NCBI RefSeq assembly: GCF_027107535.1
Contig: NZ_CP114283.1
Location: 1,612,001-1,676,000, forward strand
From: Streptomyces aurantiacus
Lineage (GTDB): Bacteria > Actinomycetota > Actinomycetes > Streptomycetales > Streptomycetaceae
Reading direction: 5' to 3'
Length of the DNA: 64,000 bases
This document shows, one piece after another, positions 1-9,069 of this stretch. Both the position numbers and the translations under genes were made by a program. Numbering within the stretch: position 1 is the first letter of the stretch; the number at the start of each line of letters is the position of its first letter. The notes below the pieces were generated by a model, which searched no databases, was not told the origin of the DNA, and saw only the letters and a list, made by a program, of their open reading frames with translations.

Positions 1-88
1 GCAGTGCCGCCAACGCCCGTTTCTCCAGCACGAATCCGGCGCTGTACAACAGGTTCGCCAGCAGGGCCGCGGCCACTCCCCACCACAT
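1..88 (-). CDS. N-terminal fragment of a membrane protein (EamA/DMT-like?)
   Basis: Only the first 29 codons are present; the gene runs off the left edge. The ATG lies 3 nt beyond the stop of the methyltransferase at 92-832, so it is the next gene of that leftward operon. The visible start (MWWGVAAALLANLLYSAGF, then VLEKRALAAL) is one hydrophobic helix followed by a basic residue, as at the start of multi-spanning transporters of the drug/metabolite (EamA) type. The family cannot be confirmed from this fragment. The context suggests a membrane step in surface-glycan or lipid handling. Confidence 0.55.
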   Translation of the reverse strand, partial: MWWGVAAALLANLLYSAGFVLEKRALAAL

Positions 89-91
89 GGT

Positions 92-832
92 CTACGTCCT
101 TCGCGCGTGCAGCAGAAGGATCGAGGACATCGACGGGGCGCGGCACGCCAGCCGGTCCAGTGGGCGCAGCGGCCGCGGCACGCCGTGGAAGGGCGCGCCC
201 CGCAGCGCCGCGACCTCGAAGCCCGACGCGCTCACGAACTCCCGCAGTGCGCGGGCCGTGTAGAGCCGCAGATGGCCCACCACCTCCGAGCCGGGGCGGC
301 CGTGGATCGCGCGCAGGCTCACCTCGGAGAAGACGGGCTGGACACCGGCGAGGAGCAGGGCGCGGTTGTACCAGGCGGCCAGATTCGGGGTGGAGAGCAT
401 GAGATGACCTCCCGGGCGCAGGATCCGGTGGATCTCGTCGAGTGCCGCGTCCGGGTCGACGAGGTGCTCGATCACCTCGCTGAACAGGACGGCGTCGGCG
501 GAGGCGGACCTGAACGGCAGCCCGCCGTCGGTGAGTTCACCGCGTACCGCGTACGGGAGATGGGCGTGGGCGCGTCTGAGGGCGTCCTGGGACCAGTCGA
601 CGCCGATGATGCGGTGGCCGGCGAGGAGCGGTGCGGCCGTCGCGGCCGCGGTGCCGTCGCCGCAGCCGATGTCGATGACCGTGCGCGGACCGGACGTTGC
701 CGGGCCGAGCGCGTCGGCGAGCATCCGGGCCTGGCGCAGGCTCCGGGGCGTGCCGGAGGCGACCGGGACGGCCGGATCCTCGTAGAAGTCCCGCAGGCCG
801 TGCGGGGGCCGGCGGGGCGGGGCCGTGGTCAT
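92..832 (-). CDS. class I SAM-dependent methyltransferase
   Basis: A 246-aa protein with a Rossmann methyltransferase fold. The SAM-binding glycine motif VIDIGCGDGT is at residues 52-61, an acidic residue ends the second strand (IIGVDWS), and the post-II and post-III motifs are visible (SEVIEHLVDP, then ILRPGGHLMLSTPN). This pattern is typical of UbiE/Methyltransf_11 enzymes acting on small molecules, lipids or sugars. Its start overlaps the stop of the upstream acyltransferase by 4 nt, so the two are probably translationally coupled. The acceptor is unknown; the surface-glycan operon points to O-methylation of a sugar or glycolipid. Confidence 0.85.
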   Translation of the reverse strand: MTTAPPRRPPHGLRDFYEDPAVPVASGTPRSLRQARMLADALGPATSGPRTVIDIGCGDGTAAATAAPLLAGHRIIGVDWSQDALRRAHAHLPYAVRGELTDGGLPFRSASADAVLFSEVIEHLVDPDAALDEIHRILRPGGHLMLSTPNLAAWYNRALLLAGVQPVFSEVSLRAIHGRPGSEVVGHLRLYTARALREFVSASGFEVAALRGAPFHGVPRPLRPLDRLACRAPSMSSILLLHARRT

Positions 833-2151
833 GGGGCACTCTCCGTGGCGTGTTCCGTCGCGTGCAGATAGTGCTCGAAGAGGTCACGCAGGTGGCAGCC
901 GTCACCGTGGCTCAGCAGGGCGCGGGACCAGCGCAGCGCCACGTGCAGGCGGCCCGCCGTGGAGGCCGTCGTCACCGTCAGGCCCCGCGGCATGCGGGCC
1001 GGCGCCGAGAACCAGACGGCGTGCGCCCGCCCCGCCTCCTCGCCGAAGTCGAGGGCGTACGGAACGCGGCCGATGTTGCTGAGCAGGGTGGTGGACGTCC
1101 AGGGCCCGGCGGCTCTCCGCAGCCCTCTGGTGAACGCGGCCCGCCAGGCCACCGGGACCACCGGAGCCGTCAAGAGGGAAGCCCCGTGGCCCAGTTGCGG
1201 CCGCGGCTGGGCCTTGAGCGCGCGGGTGCGGTCCGCCGTACGACACAGCAGCGCGGTCATGTCCGAGGCGTCCAGCTCCTCGGGGGCGAAGGAGACCTCC
1301 ACCAGACGGGTGCCGTTGCCGATCGGCATGTCCGTGCCGCGCGGGCGGTCGTCGACCGGCATCGTGATGCGCAGCGGGCGCGGGCGGGCGCCGTGCTCCC
1401 GGTTCCAGTGGGCGATCATCAGGGCGGTGGCGACCATGAGCTGGTCGTTCACGGTGTACGGGGAGCCCTTGGGCCGGTGCGGGACGTTGAACTCGGCGAC
1501 GAGCAGCCCGTTTCCGGGGGACGGCTCGGGGGCGCCGTGCGCCACCCGGGCGGGCGGCGCCCAGGTGGAGGGGGTGTCGACGGCGCTCGGGGTCTCGGCC
1601 GTCGTGCGCTTCGGGGGCGCCGCCGGGGAGTTGTCGCGGCCGCCGTACAGCTCCGCCGCGGTCGCCAGGACCCGCAGACACGCCGGACCGTCCAGGGCGG
1701 TGTGGTTGATGGTGAGGAACAGGACCGTGTCGTCGGCCTGCGGATCGCGGACGACCTCCAGGCGGATCGGCGGCGACGCCGAGAGCGGCGGGGCGTCGCG
1801 CAGTGCCCGGTCCCGGGCGTGCTTCAGCGCGTCCCGGTCCGGCTCCGGGAACAGCACGGCCTCCACGTCGGCGTCGGGGGTGAGCTCCCACTCGTACCGC
1901 CGCCCGTACCAGGGGCGCGCCGCCTCGCGCATCAGGATCCGGGGGTGGCGGTGCAGGGCCCCGGCGAACGCCCTGCGCAGGCGGTCCGGGTCGAGGCGCC
2001 CCGGAAGGTGGACCTCGATGTGGACGGTCTCCGGTTCCTGCTGCTGGAGGCAGTGGCGGGCGACCTCGTCCACGACGGGGAACGGGATGCGGGCGGGCGG
2101 CCCCGCGGGGCCGCCGGTGCCGTCACGGGCCGGGTGGTCCAGGGTGGTCAT
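829..2151 (-). CDS. PapA/condensation-domain-like acyltransferase
   Basis: A 440-aa protein of the CoA-dependent acyltransferase/condensation superfamily. The active-site motif HHxxxDG appears as NHTALDG around residue 170: the catalytic second His and the Asp-Gly are kept, and the first His is Asn. The C-terminal half has a structural segment like the DFGW region (ALDFGEEAG) and a STTLLSNIGRVPY stretch typical of stand-alone condensation enzymes such as mycobacterial PapA5. It is not part of an NRPS. It overlaps its neighbours by 4 nt on both sides, inside an operon with an arabinofuranosyltransferase, so a likely role (inferred) is acylation of a glycolipid or glycan. Confidence 0.75.
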   Translation of the reverse strand: MTTLDHPARDGTGGPAGPPARIPFPVVDEVARHCLQQQEPETVHIEVHLPGRLDPDRLRRAFAGALHRHPRILMREAARPWYGRRYEWELTPDADVEAVLFPEPDRDALKHARDRALRDAPPLSASPPIRLEVVRDPQADDTVLFLTINHTALDGPACLRVLATAAELYGGRDNSPAAPPKRTTAETPSAVDTPSTWAPPARVAHGAPEPSPGNGLLVAEFNVPHRPKGSPYTVNDQLMVATALMIAHWNREHGARPRPLRITMPVDDRPRGTDMPIGNGTRLVEVSFAPEELDASDMTALLCRTADRTRALKAQPRPQLGHGASLLTAPVVPVAWRAAFTRGLRRAAGPWTSTTLLSNIGRVPYALDFGEEAGRAHAVWFSAPARMPRGLTVTTASTAGRLHVALRWSRALLSHGDGCHLRDLFEHYLHATEHATESAP

Positions 2152-5100
2152 GTGGGTTCGCCTTCCCCTTTCTCCTCACGGCGGGCCGCCCTGGTGTCCT
2201 CGGGCTGTGCGGCCCCCGTCTCCTCGTCCCCCCGCTTGCGGAACGGCATCCGCATGGTCGGCGGGTCGGGTTCGGTCGGTGCGGACCCCGGTCCGCGGGC
2301 CGACACGGTCGGACCGGACTCGGGCGGTGGGGGCCCGGTCGGCGTGAAGGGCGGCGGCGGCGCCCCGGGTGTACCTGACGGCGTCCCGGCCGGGGCGGTC
2401 GCCCCGGGTCCCGCGTTCTCCCCTCGCCGCCGCCGCGGCAGGAATCCCGTCGGCGCCGCGGATCCCGGAGGTGGAGGCGGCAGCGTGCTCGCGCCGGGAT
2501 GTCCGGCGGCCCGGCCTCCGCCGCCCCGCGTCCCGTACGAGGTCTCCCCGACCGACACCAGGCCCGCGAACAGCCCGATCAGCGCCAGCAGTTGGGCCGT
2601 GTGCCCGAACGCTCCGACGCCTTCGCCGACCGGCTCCCCGGATCCCGCCGCGGCGACGATCCCGGCCCCGGCGAGCGCGAGGAACGCGATCGGCACCAGC
2701 AGCGCGTGCCGCCGCCGGGCCAGCAGCGCCAGGAGCGGCACCAGCAGCGCGAAGAACCCGGCGATCACGATCCCCACCAGGGTGAGCACGACCGTGCCCA
2801 GGATCAGCCCGGGCGGGGGCGGCTCCGGCGACGCCTCGTCGGGGTTGGGTTCCTGCCGCCGGTACAGCACCAGCCCCACGAGCAGCAGGAGGGCGACCGC
2901 GCCGCCGATCAGCCCGGCCTCGTACAGCGTGGACGGCGCGTAGGAGAGCTGCACGGTGCCGCCCTCGCCCGCCGGGATCCGCCAGCCCTGCTGCCAGCCG
3001 TCGAGCCGTACCGGGTTGAGCTCCCGGCCGTTCAGCGTGGCCTTCCAGCCGTCGTTGAAGTTCTCGTACGTCGTCAGGTACGAGGCCGCGCCCGAGCCGA
3101 CGGACACCTCGCGGCGGTCGCCGAGCCAGTCCTTGATGCCCAGCTCGCGGTCGAGCGCGGCGGGAGCGGTGACCGTGCCGCGGGTCAGCGTCACGTCGGT
3201 GACGGCCAGCGGCCCGGCGTCACCGGCCTCGACCCGGTGGGAGCCCGACCCGAGCGACAACTCGGCGTCCGCGCGGCCCTCCTGGCAGAGCGTCAGCTCC
3301 ACGGGCCGCCGGTCCACGAGGTCCCGTACCGTCCCCTTGGCGCTCGTCTCGTACAGCTCGTCGTCCACGGCGAGCATCGGACCCTTGCCGCAGGGAAGGT
3401 CGAAGGTGCGCGACGACCGGGGCTGCGGGGTGCGGTACTCGTCCAGGGCGGGGACGTACGCCTCGGTGAGGCCGACCGGCAGTTGCAGGTCCTCGTCCGC
3501 GAGCGGGTTGTGGACGGTCGTCGGGGCCGTCTCGGTGACGGTGATGTCGAGCCGGTCCGTGGTGATCGGGTCGAAGCGGACGTTGCCGTTCTCGTCGACA
3601 CCGGCGATCGTCGAGCCGTTCGGCGAGCTGATGTTGACCTCGGTGGGCCGGGCGGACAGCCCTCCGGCCGGGGCGAGGACGATCTCGCCCACCGCCTGTT
3701 CGGCCGGCCAGCGCAGATGGATGGTCGGTTTGTCCCCGGCGATCCACGCGGTGGTCAGATCACCGTCGGTGAGGTTGCGCGGCGAAAGGCCCGTGCCCAG
3801 GAGGGCCGTCGAGTCGGCCGTCGCCAGGATCCGGTTCTGCTGGTCGGGCGCGACCTCGTACAGCAGCGCGTCCAGCGCGTCACTCGGCACGGGGATCGCG
3901 CTGGCCTTCAGCGCGTACGTGCCGGCGGACTGAGAGGTCCAGCGGCGGTGCAGCCCGACCTCCGTGCCCGTCGGGGAGAAGCCGCCCGGGTCGGTCGCCC
4001 GGTGCAGCGAGACGACCTCGGCGGCCGCGTCGCTGCGCTCGGCGTCCGTCGGCAGCCGCAGCATGCGCGTCACCTGGACGTCGGGAATGGAGACCTCGGA
4101 GAAACCGGCGCCGGACAGGCCCGAGTGCCGGGCCGCCGAGTCGACGACGGTGATCCGCAGCCAGCCGCTCGCCCCCTCGGGGGCCTTGATGCGCTGCCGC
4201 AGGCCGTTGGCCTGGAGGGTGCTCGTCTCGGAACCGCGTTCCGTCTCCACCCGCACCCGGGTCGCCGCCGAGCGCACACTGTCCTGCGGCAGCGGTGTCA
4301 CCTGGATCGAGTCGGGGATCTCCGTCTCGTCCGTGAAGTCGATCCGCAGCCACTCGCCGTCCGCCGAGCCCGCCGCACCCTCGGCCCACGCCGTGTCCGG
4401 GTTCCCGTCGAAGGCGTTCACCGGGTCGTACTGCGGAAGGTGGAACAGCCAGTTGCCGCTCGACGAGGCGGTCACCGAACGCGCCCCGCGCAGCTCGGAC
4501 ACCGTCTGGTGCCCGATCCCCTCCGTCGGCAGGATCTGGTGCGGCTTCTCCCCGGCGTTCTGGAAACTGTCCGAGTGATTGCGTTCGTCGCGGGTGTACG
4601 TGTACGACGTGTTGGCGTTGACCAGGCCGAACCGGGTGTCCGCGCGCCGCAGCCCGTCACCCAGCACCTGGAGGTCGGGGGAACCGAGACCGGGATGGTT
4701 GTCACCGGTCAGCACGGTCGCCCGGTCCCGCATCGTCGGGTCGGCGGACAGCGGCAGCAGCGCCTCGGGCCCGCCGGACACGACGGCCGTGTCGGCGACG
4801 GCCTTCAGCCCGGCCTGTCCGGGCCGCTGCACGTCCGGGCTCGCCGGCTCGTAGATCTCGACGGCCCGCTGCCGCGGATACAGCCCCTCTATCTGTATGG
4901 GGGTGCCCTCCGGGATGCGGCCGCCCGTCATCACCGGGCCGAAGCCGGTCACCCGCCGGTAGCCCGACTCCGCCAGGGTCCGCTTCACGGTCGCGCTCGG
5001 CACATAGCCGAGCTGGTCCGGGTCGAGGTCGTTGCGCACGACGACGTAGTGGAGGCCGGCCCGGCTCAGGTAGTCGGCCAGACCCGGGACTTCACCGCCC

Positions 5101-6653
5101 GTCAGCAGGGACTGTTCGACCGCGTCCATCGCCCGCCGGTTGCCCGCGGTGCCGAACGGCACGTAGTCCCGCTGGGCCCAGCGGGAGTCGGCGAGCACGT
5201 CGAGGGGCTGGTCGATGGGGGAGCCCCAGGTGTAGATGCCGTGCGCGGTGGCCGGCACGACCAGGGCGCGCGAGTCCGGCGAGTACTTCTTCAGCCAGTC
5301 GGCCGTGGACGACCAGTACGTGGGGAGCTGCTGGAACGAACCCGGCTGCAGGATGGACCCGTTGAGATAGGGCCAGGCGAGACCGGGGAGTACGAGGACC
5401 GCCGCGATCAGCGGGGCGAACCGGCGGCCGCGCACGGGACGGGCGCCCTGGGGCCGGGAGGCGACACCGACCAGGTGGATCAGCCCGAGGACCAGCGCGA
5501 GGGCCAGCCCCGTCTGGAACTTGTAGATGTTGCGGAAGGGGACGAGTCCCCCGTTCAGCCAGTCCTGGACCACGCCGTGGAAGGGCGCGCCGAACGAACC
5601 GCCGTAACCGGCGAGGGTGATGAGTGCGACCGACAGCACGGTCAGCACGAGCCAGCGCCGCTCGGGCATGTCCCGCCGGGCCAGGCCGGCCAGACCGAGT
5701 CCGGCCGCCAGCGCAGAGGAGACGATGACGACCGCCGAGGCCGCCACCGTCCAGCCCGCGGGCAGCCAGGCCTCGCCGAAGTGCAGGTACGCGACCCAGT
5801 TGCCGGCCCCGCGCAGGGTCTCCGTCGCCGACATGGTGTTCGTCGTGGTCTGCGAAGTCTCCACGTACGGAAGGAAGTTCTCGCCGTAGATGCCCAGCAT
5901 CAGCAGCGGGACCACCCACCACAGCGTCGCGAGGAGCACGCCCGGCACCCACCAGGCGATCAGCTTGCGCTGCCGGGGGCCGCGCGGACGGGAGAGCAGG
6001 TAGAGACCGACGGGCAGCAGGGAGGCCAGCGTGGAGGCCGCGTTGACACCGCCCATGAAGGGGATGACCAGCGCCGAGCGCAGGGCGGCGACCCGGGCGC
6101 TGTGGCGTTCGTTCGTCAGCGGCAGCAGCACCCACGGCAGGAAGGCTCCGGGGAGCGCGGCCGCCGAGGTCGAGCCGACGACGACCGTGAACACCGGCCA
6201 CAGCGCGTACGCCACCGCGCCGAGCAGCCGGGACGCGCCGCTGCCGATGTCCAGCCGCTCGGCGAGCCGCAGCGCACCCCAGAAGGCGACCGTCACGATG
6301 AGCGACATCCACAGCCGCTCGGCCAGCCACACCGGCAGGTTGATCAGCTCGGTCAGGCCGTAGTACGGCAGCATCGGGAACGCGTAACCGACGTACTGGT
6401 CCGCGATCCCGCCGAAGCCGCCCCGGTCGTGCCACAACTGGCCCAGGTCGGCCAGGAACTGCCAGGGGTCGAGCGCGACCCCCAGTTTGGTGTCGAAGGT
6501 CTGCCTGCCCGGGTCCACGGCCAGGAACAGCACGAGGACCACGGCCCAGAATCCCAGCAGCCACCGCCTCGACCGGGGCCCCTGCGGAGGGCCGGGGTCC
6601 GGGGCGAGGGGGCGAGTCGTCGCCGGGGGAGGGGCCTGGACCGTGCTGGTCAT
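2148..6653 (-). CDS. AftD-like alpha-(1->3)-arabinofuranosyltransferase (GT-C, DUF3367)
   Basis: A protein of about 1,500 aa, similar in size to mycobacterial AftD. After a proline-rich start, residues about 30-440 hold many membrane helices, with the GT-C acidic loop soon after the first (VDPGRQTFDTKLGVALDPW). A large extracytoplasmic part follows with two F5/8 type C (discoidin) sugar-binding segments, one around NAFDGNPDTAWAEG and one around NLTDGDLTTAWIAGD. Three further helices and a Pro/Gly-rich cytoplasmic tail end the protein. Such enzymes add arabinofuranose from decaprenyl-phosphoarabinose to wall glycans. I chose the ATG at 6653 because it overlaps the upstream stop as ATGA; a GTG at 6659 is the alternative. 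Confidence 0.8.
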   Translation of the reverse strand: MTSTVQAPPPATTRPLAPDPGPPQGPRSRRWLLGFWAVVLVLFLAVDPGRQTFDTKLGVALDPWQFLADLGQLWHDRGGFGGIADQYVGYAFPMLPYYGLTELINLPVWLAERLWMSLIVTVAFWGALRLAERLDIGSGASRLLGAVAYALWPVFTVVVGSTSAAALPGAFLPWVLLPLTNERHSARVAALRSALVIPFMGGVNAASTLASLLPVGLYLLSRPRGPRQRKLIAWWVPGVLLATLWWVVPLLMLGIYGENFLPYVETSQTTTNTMSATETLRGAGNWVAYLHFGEAWLPAGWTVAASAVVIVSSALAAGLGLAGLARRDMPERRWLVLTVLSVALITLAGYGGSFGAPFHGVVQDWLNGGLVPFRNIYKFQTGLALALVLGLIHLVGVASRPQGARPVRGRRFAPLIAAVLVLPGLAWPYLNGSILQPGSFQQLPTYWSSTADWLKKYSPDSRALVVPATAHGIYTWGSPIDQPLDVLADSRWAQRDYVPFGTAGNRRAMDAVEQSLLTGGEVPGLADYLSRAGLHYVVVRNDLDPDQLGYVPSATVKRTLAESGYRRVTGFGPVMTGGRIPEGTPIQIEGLYPRQRAVEIYEPASPDVQRPGQAGLKAVADTAVVSGGPEALLPLSADPTMRDRATVLTGDNHPGLGSPDLQVLGDGLRRADTRFGLVNANTSYTYTRDERNHSDSFQNAGEKPHQILPTEGIGHQTVSELRGARSVTASSSGNWLFHLPQYDPVNAFDGNPDTAWAEGAAGSADGEWLRIDFTDETEIPDSIQVTPLPQDSVRSAATRVRVETERGSETSTLQANGLRQRIKAPEGASGWLRITVVDSAARHSGLSGAGFSEVSIPDVQVTRMLRLPTDAERSDAAAEVVSLHRATDPGGFSPTGTEVGLHRRWTSQSAGTYALKASAIPVPSDALDALLYEVAPDQQNRILATADSTALLGTGLSPRNLTDGDLTTAWIAGDKPTIHLRWPAEQAVGEIVLAPAGGLSARPTEVNISSPNGSTIAGVDENGNVRFDPITTDRLDITVTETAPTTVHNPLADEDLQLPVGLTEAYVPALDEYRTPQPRSSRTFDLPCGKGPMLAVDDELYETSAKGTVRDLVDRRPVELTLCQEGRADAELSLGSGSHRVEAGDAGPLAVTDVTLTRGTVTAPAALDRELGIKDWLGDRREVSVGSGAASYLTTYENFNDGWKATLNGRELNPVRLDGWQQGWRIPAGEGGTVQLSYAPSTLYEAGLIGGAVALLLLVGLVLYRRQEPNPDEASPEPPPPGLILGTVVLTLVGIVIAGFFALLVPLLALLARRRHALLVPIAFLALAGAGIVAAAGSGEPVGEGVGAFGHTAQLLALIGLFAGLVSVGETSYGTRGGGGRAAGHPGASTLPPPPPGSAAPTGFLPRRRRGENAGPGATAPAGTPSGTPGAPPPPFTPTGPPPPESGPTVSARGPGSAPTEPDPPTMRMPFRKRGDEETGAAQPEDTRAARREEKGEGEPT

Positions 6654-7417
6654 GGACACCGCCGGAGGATGAGGAGGAGGTTCCAGGTCGCGAACTCACG
6701 CAGTCCCGGCGCCCTGGTCACGGCCTGGGCGAGGAACGGCCAGTAGCGGGAGCGCGCCGAGACGACCGTGACGTCGTCCCGGGCACGCACCTGCCGCAGG
6801 GTGGGTCCGATGTGCACGGCGAAGAGGTTCTCGCCGAGGGTGTGCTTGGCGGGCCTGCCCGTGCGGCGCATGTAGCGGGCGCGGGCCCGGTCGGCGCCCA
6901 GGTAGTGCCAGGGCGCCCACTCGTGACCGCCCCAGGGGGACAGCCAGTTGGTGAACGACACGTAGATCAGTCCGCCGGGGCGGGTGACGCGGACCATCTC
7001 GCTGAGGAAGGTCTGCGGGTCGGCGACGTGCTCCAGCACGTTCGAGGAGAAGCACACGTCCGCCACACCGTCCGCGAGGGGCAGCAGATACCCGTCGGCG
7101 ACGACGGACCCCTCCGGCGGCTTCGGGCCGAGCTCGTGCATGTCCGGCTCGAAGAGATAGCCGTGTGCGCCGCGCCGCCGGAACTCCTCGGTGAAGTAGC
7201 CGCCCCCGCCGCCCACGTCCACGACGGTCCGGCCCTTCACCGGACCGTCGTACGCCTCCACCTGGTCGGCGGCGTCCCGTGCGAGCAGCGAGTAGCAGCC
7301 CTCGGGGTCGTCCTGTTCGTGGCGGAAGGCGCGGAAGAGGGCGAGGGAGCGGCGCAGCGAAGGGTCCCTGAGGCCCGTGCCCGGCCCCGGGGTCGGGTTC
7401 TTCCGCCGAGAGGTCAT
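6650..7417 (-). CDS. class I SAM-dependent methyltransferase
   Basis: A 255-aa protein. The SAM motif I is glycine-rich (VVDVGGGGGYF), followed by an acidic strand end (YLFEPD), a motif like NVLEHVADP and VTRPGGLIYVSFTNW. The start at 7417 overlaps the stop of the glycosyltransferase at 7414 by 4 nt (ATGA), which fixes it; the longer open frame upstream is only the antisense of that gene. The N-terminus (SLRRSLALFRAFRHEQDDP) matches a family often found beside actinobacterial arabinosyl- and glycosyltransferases. Methylation of a sugar or polyprenyl-linked intermediate is likely, but the substrate is unknown. Confidence 0.82.
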   Translation of the reverse strand: MTSRRKNPTPGPGTGLRDPSLRRSLALFRAFRHEQDDPEGCYSLLARDAADQVEAYDGPVKGRTVVDVGGGGGYFTEEFRRRGAHGYLFEPDMHELGPKPPEGSVVADGYLLPLADGVADVCFSSNVLEHVADPQTFLSEMVRVTRPGGLIYVSFTNWLSPWGGHEWAPWHYLGADRARARYMRRTGRPAKHTLGENLFAVHIGPTLRQVRARDDVTVVSARSRYWPFLAQAVTRAPGLREFATWNLLLILRRCP

Positions 7418-8565
7418 GGCGTCCAGCTCCGCACCGCCTCGGTCGCCACCGTCCTGAACTGACGTACCGTGCGGTGCCATCGGTACTGGGCGGCACGGTC
7501 GCCGGCCGCCTTGCCCATGAGGACGCGGCGCCGGGTGGACAGGGCGAGGGTGCACCAGGCCGCGGCGAACGAGGACTCGCCGCGGGCCAGCAGGCCCGTC
7601 TCGCCGTCCACGATCGAGTCGCGCAGGCCGGGCACGTCGAAGGCGATCGCGGGGGTCTCGCGGGCCGCCGCCTCCGTGACCACCAGGCCCCACCCCTCGA
7701 CGGCCGAGGGGTGCAGCAGCAGCCAGGCGGCACAGAGCAGGCGGTGTTTCTCCGCCTCGGAGACATGGCCCCTGAACTCGACGCCGGGACCCGCGAGTTG
7801 CTGGAGACGTTCCCGTTCGGGTCCGTCGCCGACGATCACCAGCCGGCCGCCGGTGACCGGGCGGACCCGCTCCCACAGACGCAGCAGCAGGTCGATCCGC
7901 TTGTACTCGACGAGCCGGCCCATGGCCAGGAACATCGGCTCCGGCGAGCGTTCGGTGGGCGGGCCCGGTTCCTCCACGCCGTTGTGCACGACCCGGATGC
8001 GGTCGCGCTCGACCCCGATCGCGCGCAGCGCCTGTGCCGTCGAGGGGGAGACGGCGACCAGCAGACCATGGCGCTGAGCGCCTGCCAGTGCCCAGTGCTC
8101 GAGTCTTCGTCCGAGCCGGGCGGCGGGTGCCAGCGGTCCGCCGAACCGCATCCGCCACAGGTCGGTGTGCACGTGGTTGACCAGACAGAGGGTGGGCCCG
8201 CGGTGCCACAGCGGCGCCAGGTACGGCATGCCGTTGCAGACCTCGACGAGCAGGTCGCAGTCGCCGACCTGGCGCTGGAAGGCCGATCTGGCGCGCAGGT
8301 AGTGACCGAGGTCGCCGCCCGCCGACACGACACGGTAGTCGCGGTACGCGGCGGGGCCGCCACACAGCAGGGTCACCTGGTGACCGAGGTGCGTCAGGCC
8401 TTCGGCGAGTCTGTCGACGAGCAGTTCGGAGCCGCCCGCGGCTTCGTTGCCGAAGTCACGACGGGCGAGGAAAACGATTCGGCGCGGCTGTGGGGGGAGC
8501 GCCGGGTGTCGCTGCGCGGCGCGTGGGAAAGCGTCGCGCAACGACGAAGGCACGTGCTGGGGCAT
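7414..8565 (-). CDS. GT4-family glycosyltransferase
   Basis: A 383-aa GT-B retaining glycosyltransferase. The N-terminal domain has FGNEAAGGSELLVDRLAEGL, typical of the acceptor-binding Rossmann fold. The C-terminal domain shows VVHNGVEEPG, MGRLVEYKRIDLLLR, VIVGDGPERERL and the nucleotide-sugar loop HPSAVEGWGLVVTEA, with the conserved Glu pair. The ATG at 8565 was chosen because a GGAG ribosome site lies about 8 nt upstream; the open frame extends further but is low-complexity Pro/Thr-rich and unlikely to be coded. It is the first gene of the leftward operon reaching 1. It probably adds a sugar to a surface glycan or glycolipid on the cytoplasmic side. Confidence 0.85.
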   Translation of the reverse strand: MPQHVPSSLRDAFPRAAQRHPALPPQPRRIVFLARRDFGNEAAGGSELLVDRLAEGLTHLGHQVTLLCGGPAAYRDYRVVSAGGDLGHYLRARSAFQRQVGDCDLLVEVCNGMPYLAPLWHRGPTLCLVNHVHTDLWRMRFGGPLAPAARLGRRLEHWALAGAQRHGLLVAVSPSTAQALRAIGVERDRIRVVHNGVEEPGPPTERSPEPMFLAMGRLVEYKRIDLLLRLWERVRPVTGGRLVIVGDGPERERLQQLAGPGVEFRGHVSEAEKHRLLCAAWLLLHPSAVEGWGLVVTEAAARETPAIAFDVPGLRDSIVDGETGLLARGESSFAAAWCTLALSTRRRVLMGKAAGDRAAQYRWHRTVRQFRTVATEAVRSWTP

Positions 8566-9069
8566 CGGTGCTCCAACTCGTCTCGGGGTGCGGAACCAGC
8601 GTGGGGGTGGGGGTGGGTACGGCGTGGTGCGTCGGTGGTGACGGTCTCCCGGTGCGGATCGGTCGAGGTCGGGGTGCGGCACGGGGCCTGTGGGGGGCCC
8701 GCCGCCGTGCGGTCGTACGGAGGTCGCGCTGTGGAGCTGTCGGTTCCCGTGGTGCGGGGCTGTCGGCCCGGTGCGTTCCGGGTTCCGGGTTTGCGTCGGG
8801 CGAATCCCCGCGCCTTCGGTGCGTTCCGGTGCGGGAACCTGAAATTCCCGCGGCGAGAATCCGTAGGGATCGGTGGAGCGGTCCGTGCGGAACGGTGCAA
8901 CCGGTCGGCGCTGCCGTTCTGTGGGGCTGTTCCGTGGTGGTGACGGGGGCGGGCTGTGACGGGCTTGTGGGTGTGCTGTGTTCGGGTGGGGTGGATAGTT
9001 TTCGCCCGCTGGTCCGATGCGGCTACTCACCGAAGTGACAAGTTCGGTGTTTGTCGGGCTGATGTCTCA
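8566..9069. other. 504-nt non-coding interval upstream of the glycan operon
   Basis: I find no convincing gene here; the open frames on both strands lack ribosome sites and have low-complexity Arg/Pro composition. It should contain the promoter of the leftward operon starting at 8565, but no clear -35/-10 pair stands out. A G-rich run of three tracts (5, 5 and 3 G) on the + strand lies at 8603-8617. At 9028-9049 there is an inverted repeat, CACCGAA and TTCGGTG separated by 8 nt, just beyond the DUF3068 stop. It could be a weak terminator or an operator. Confidence 0.4.

Noticed and set aside
697..2943. + strand open frame of 748 codons across the acyltransferase and AftD genes
   Set aside because: Low-complexity Arg/Gly composition, spans two real gene boundaries on the other strand and lacks any motif.
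2499..6746. Very long + strand open frame (1415 codons) opposite the AftD-like gene
   Set aside because: It is the antisense shadow of a GC-rich gene, has no ribosome site, and its translation is Arg/Gly/Val-rich with no recognisable domain.
8603..8617. G-rich run as a G-quadruplex
   Set aside because: Only three G-tracts are contiguous; a fourth would need a long loop, and such runs are common by chance at this GC content.
9028..9049. CACCGAA/TTCGGTG hairpin as a certain terminator of the DUF3068 gene
   Set aside because: The 7-bp stem with an 8-nt loop is weak for a Streptomyces terminator, so it is only mentioned with the intergenic interval.
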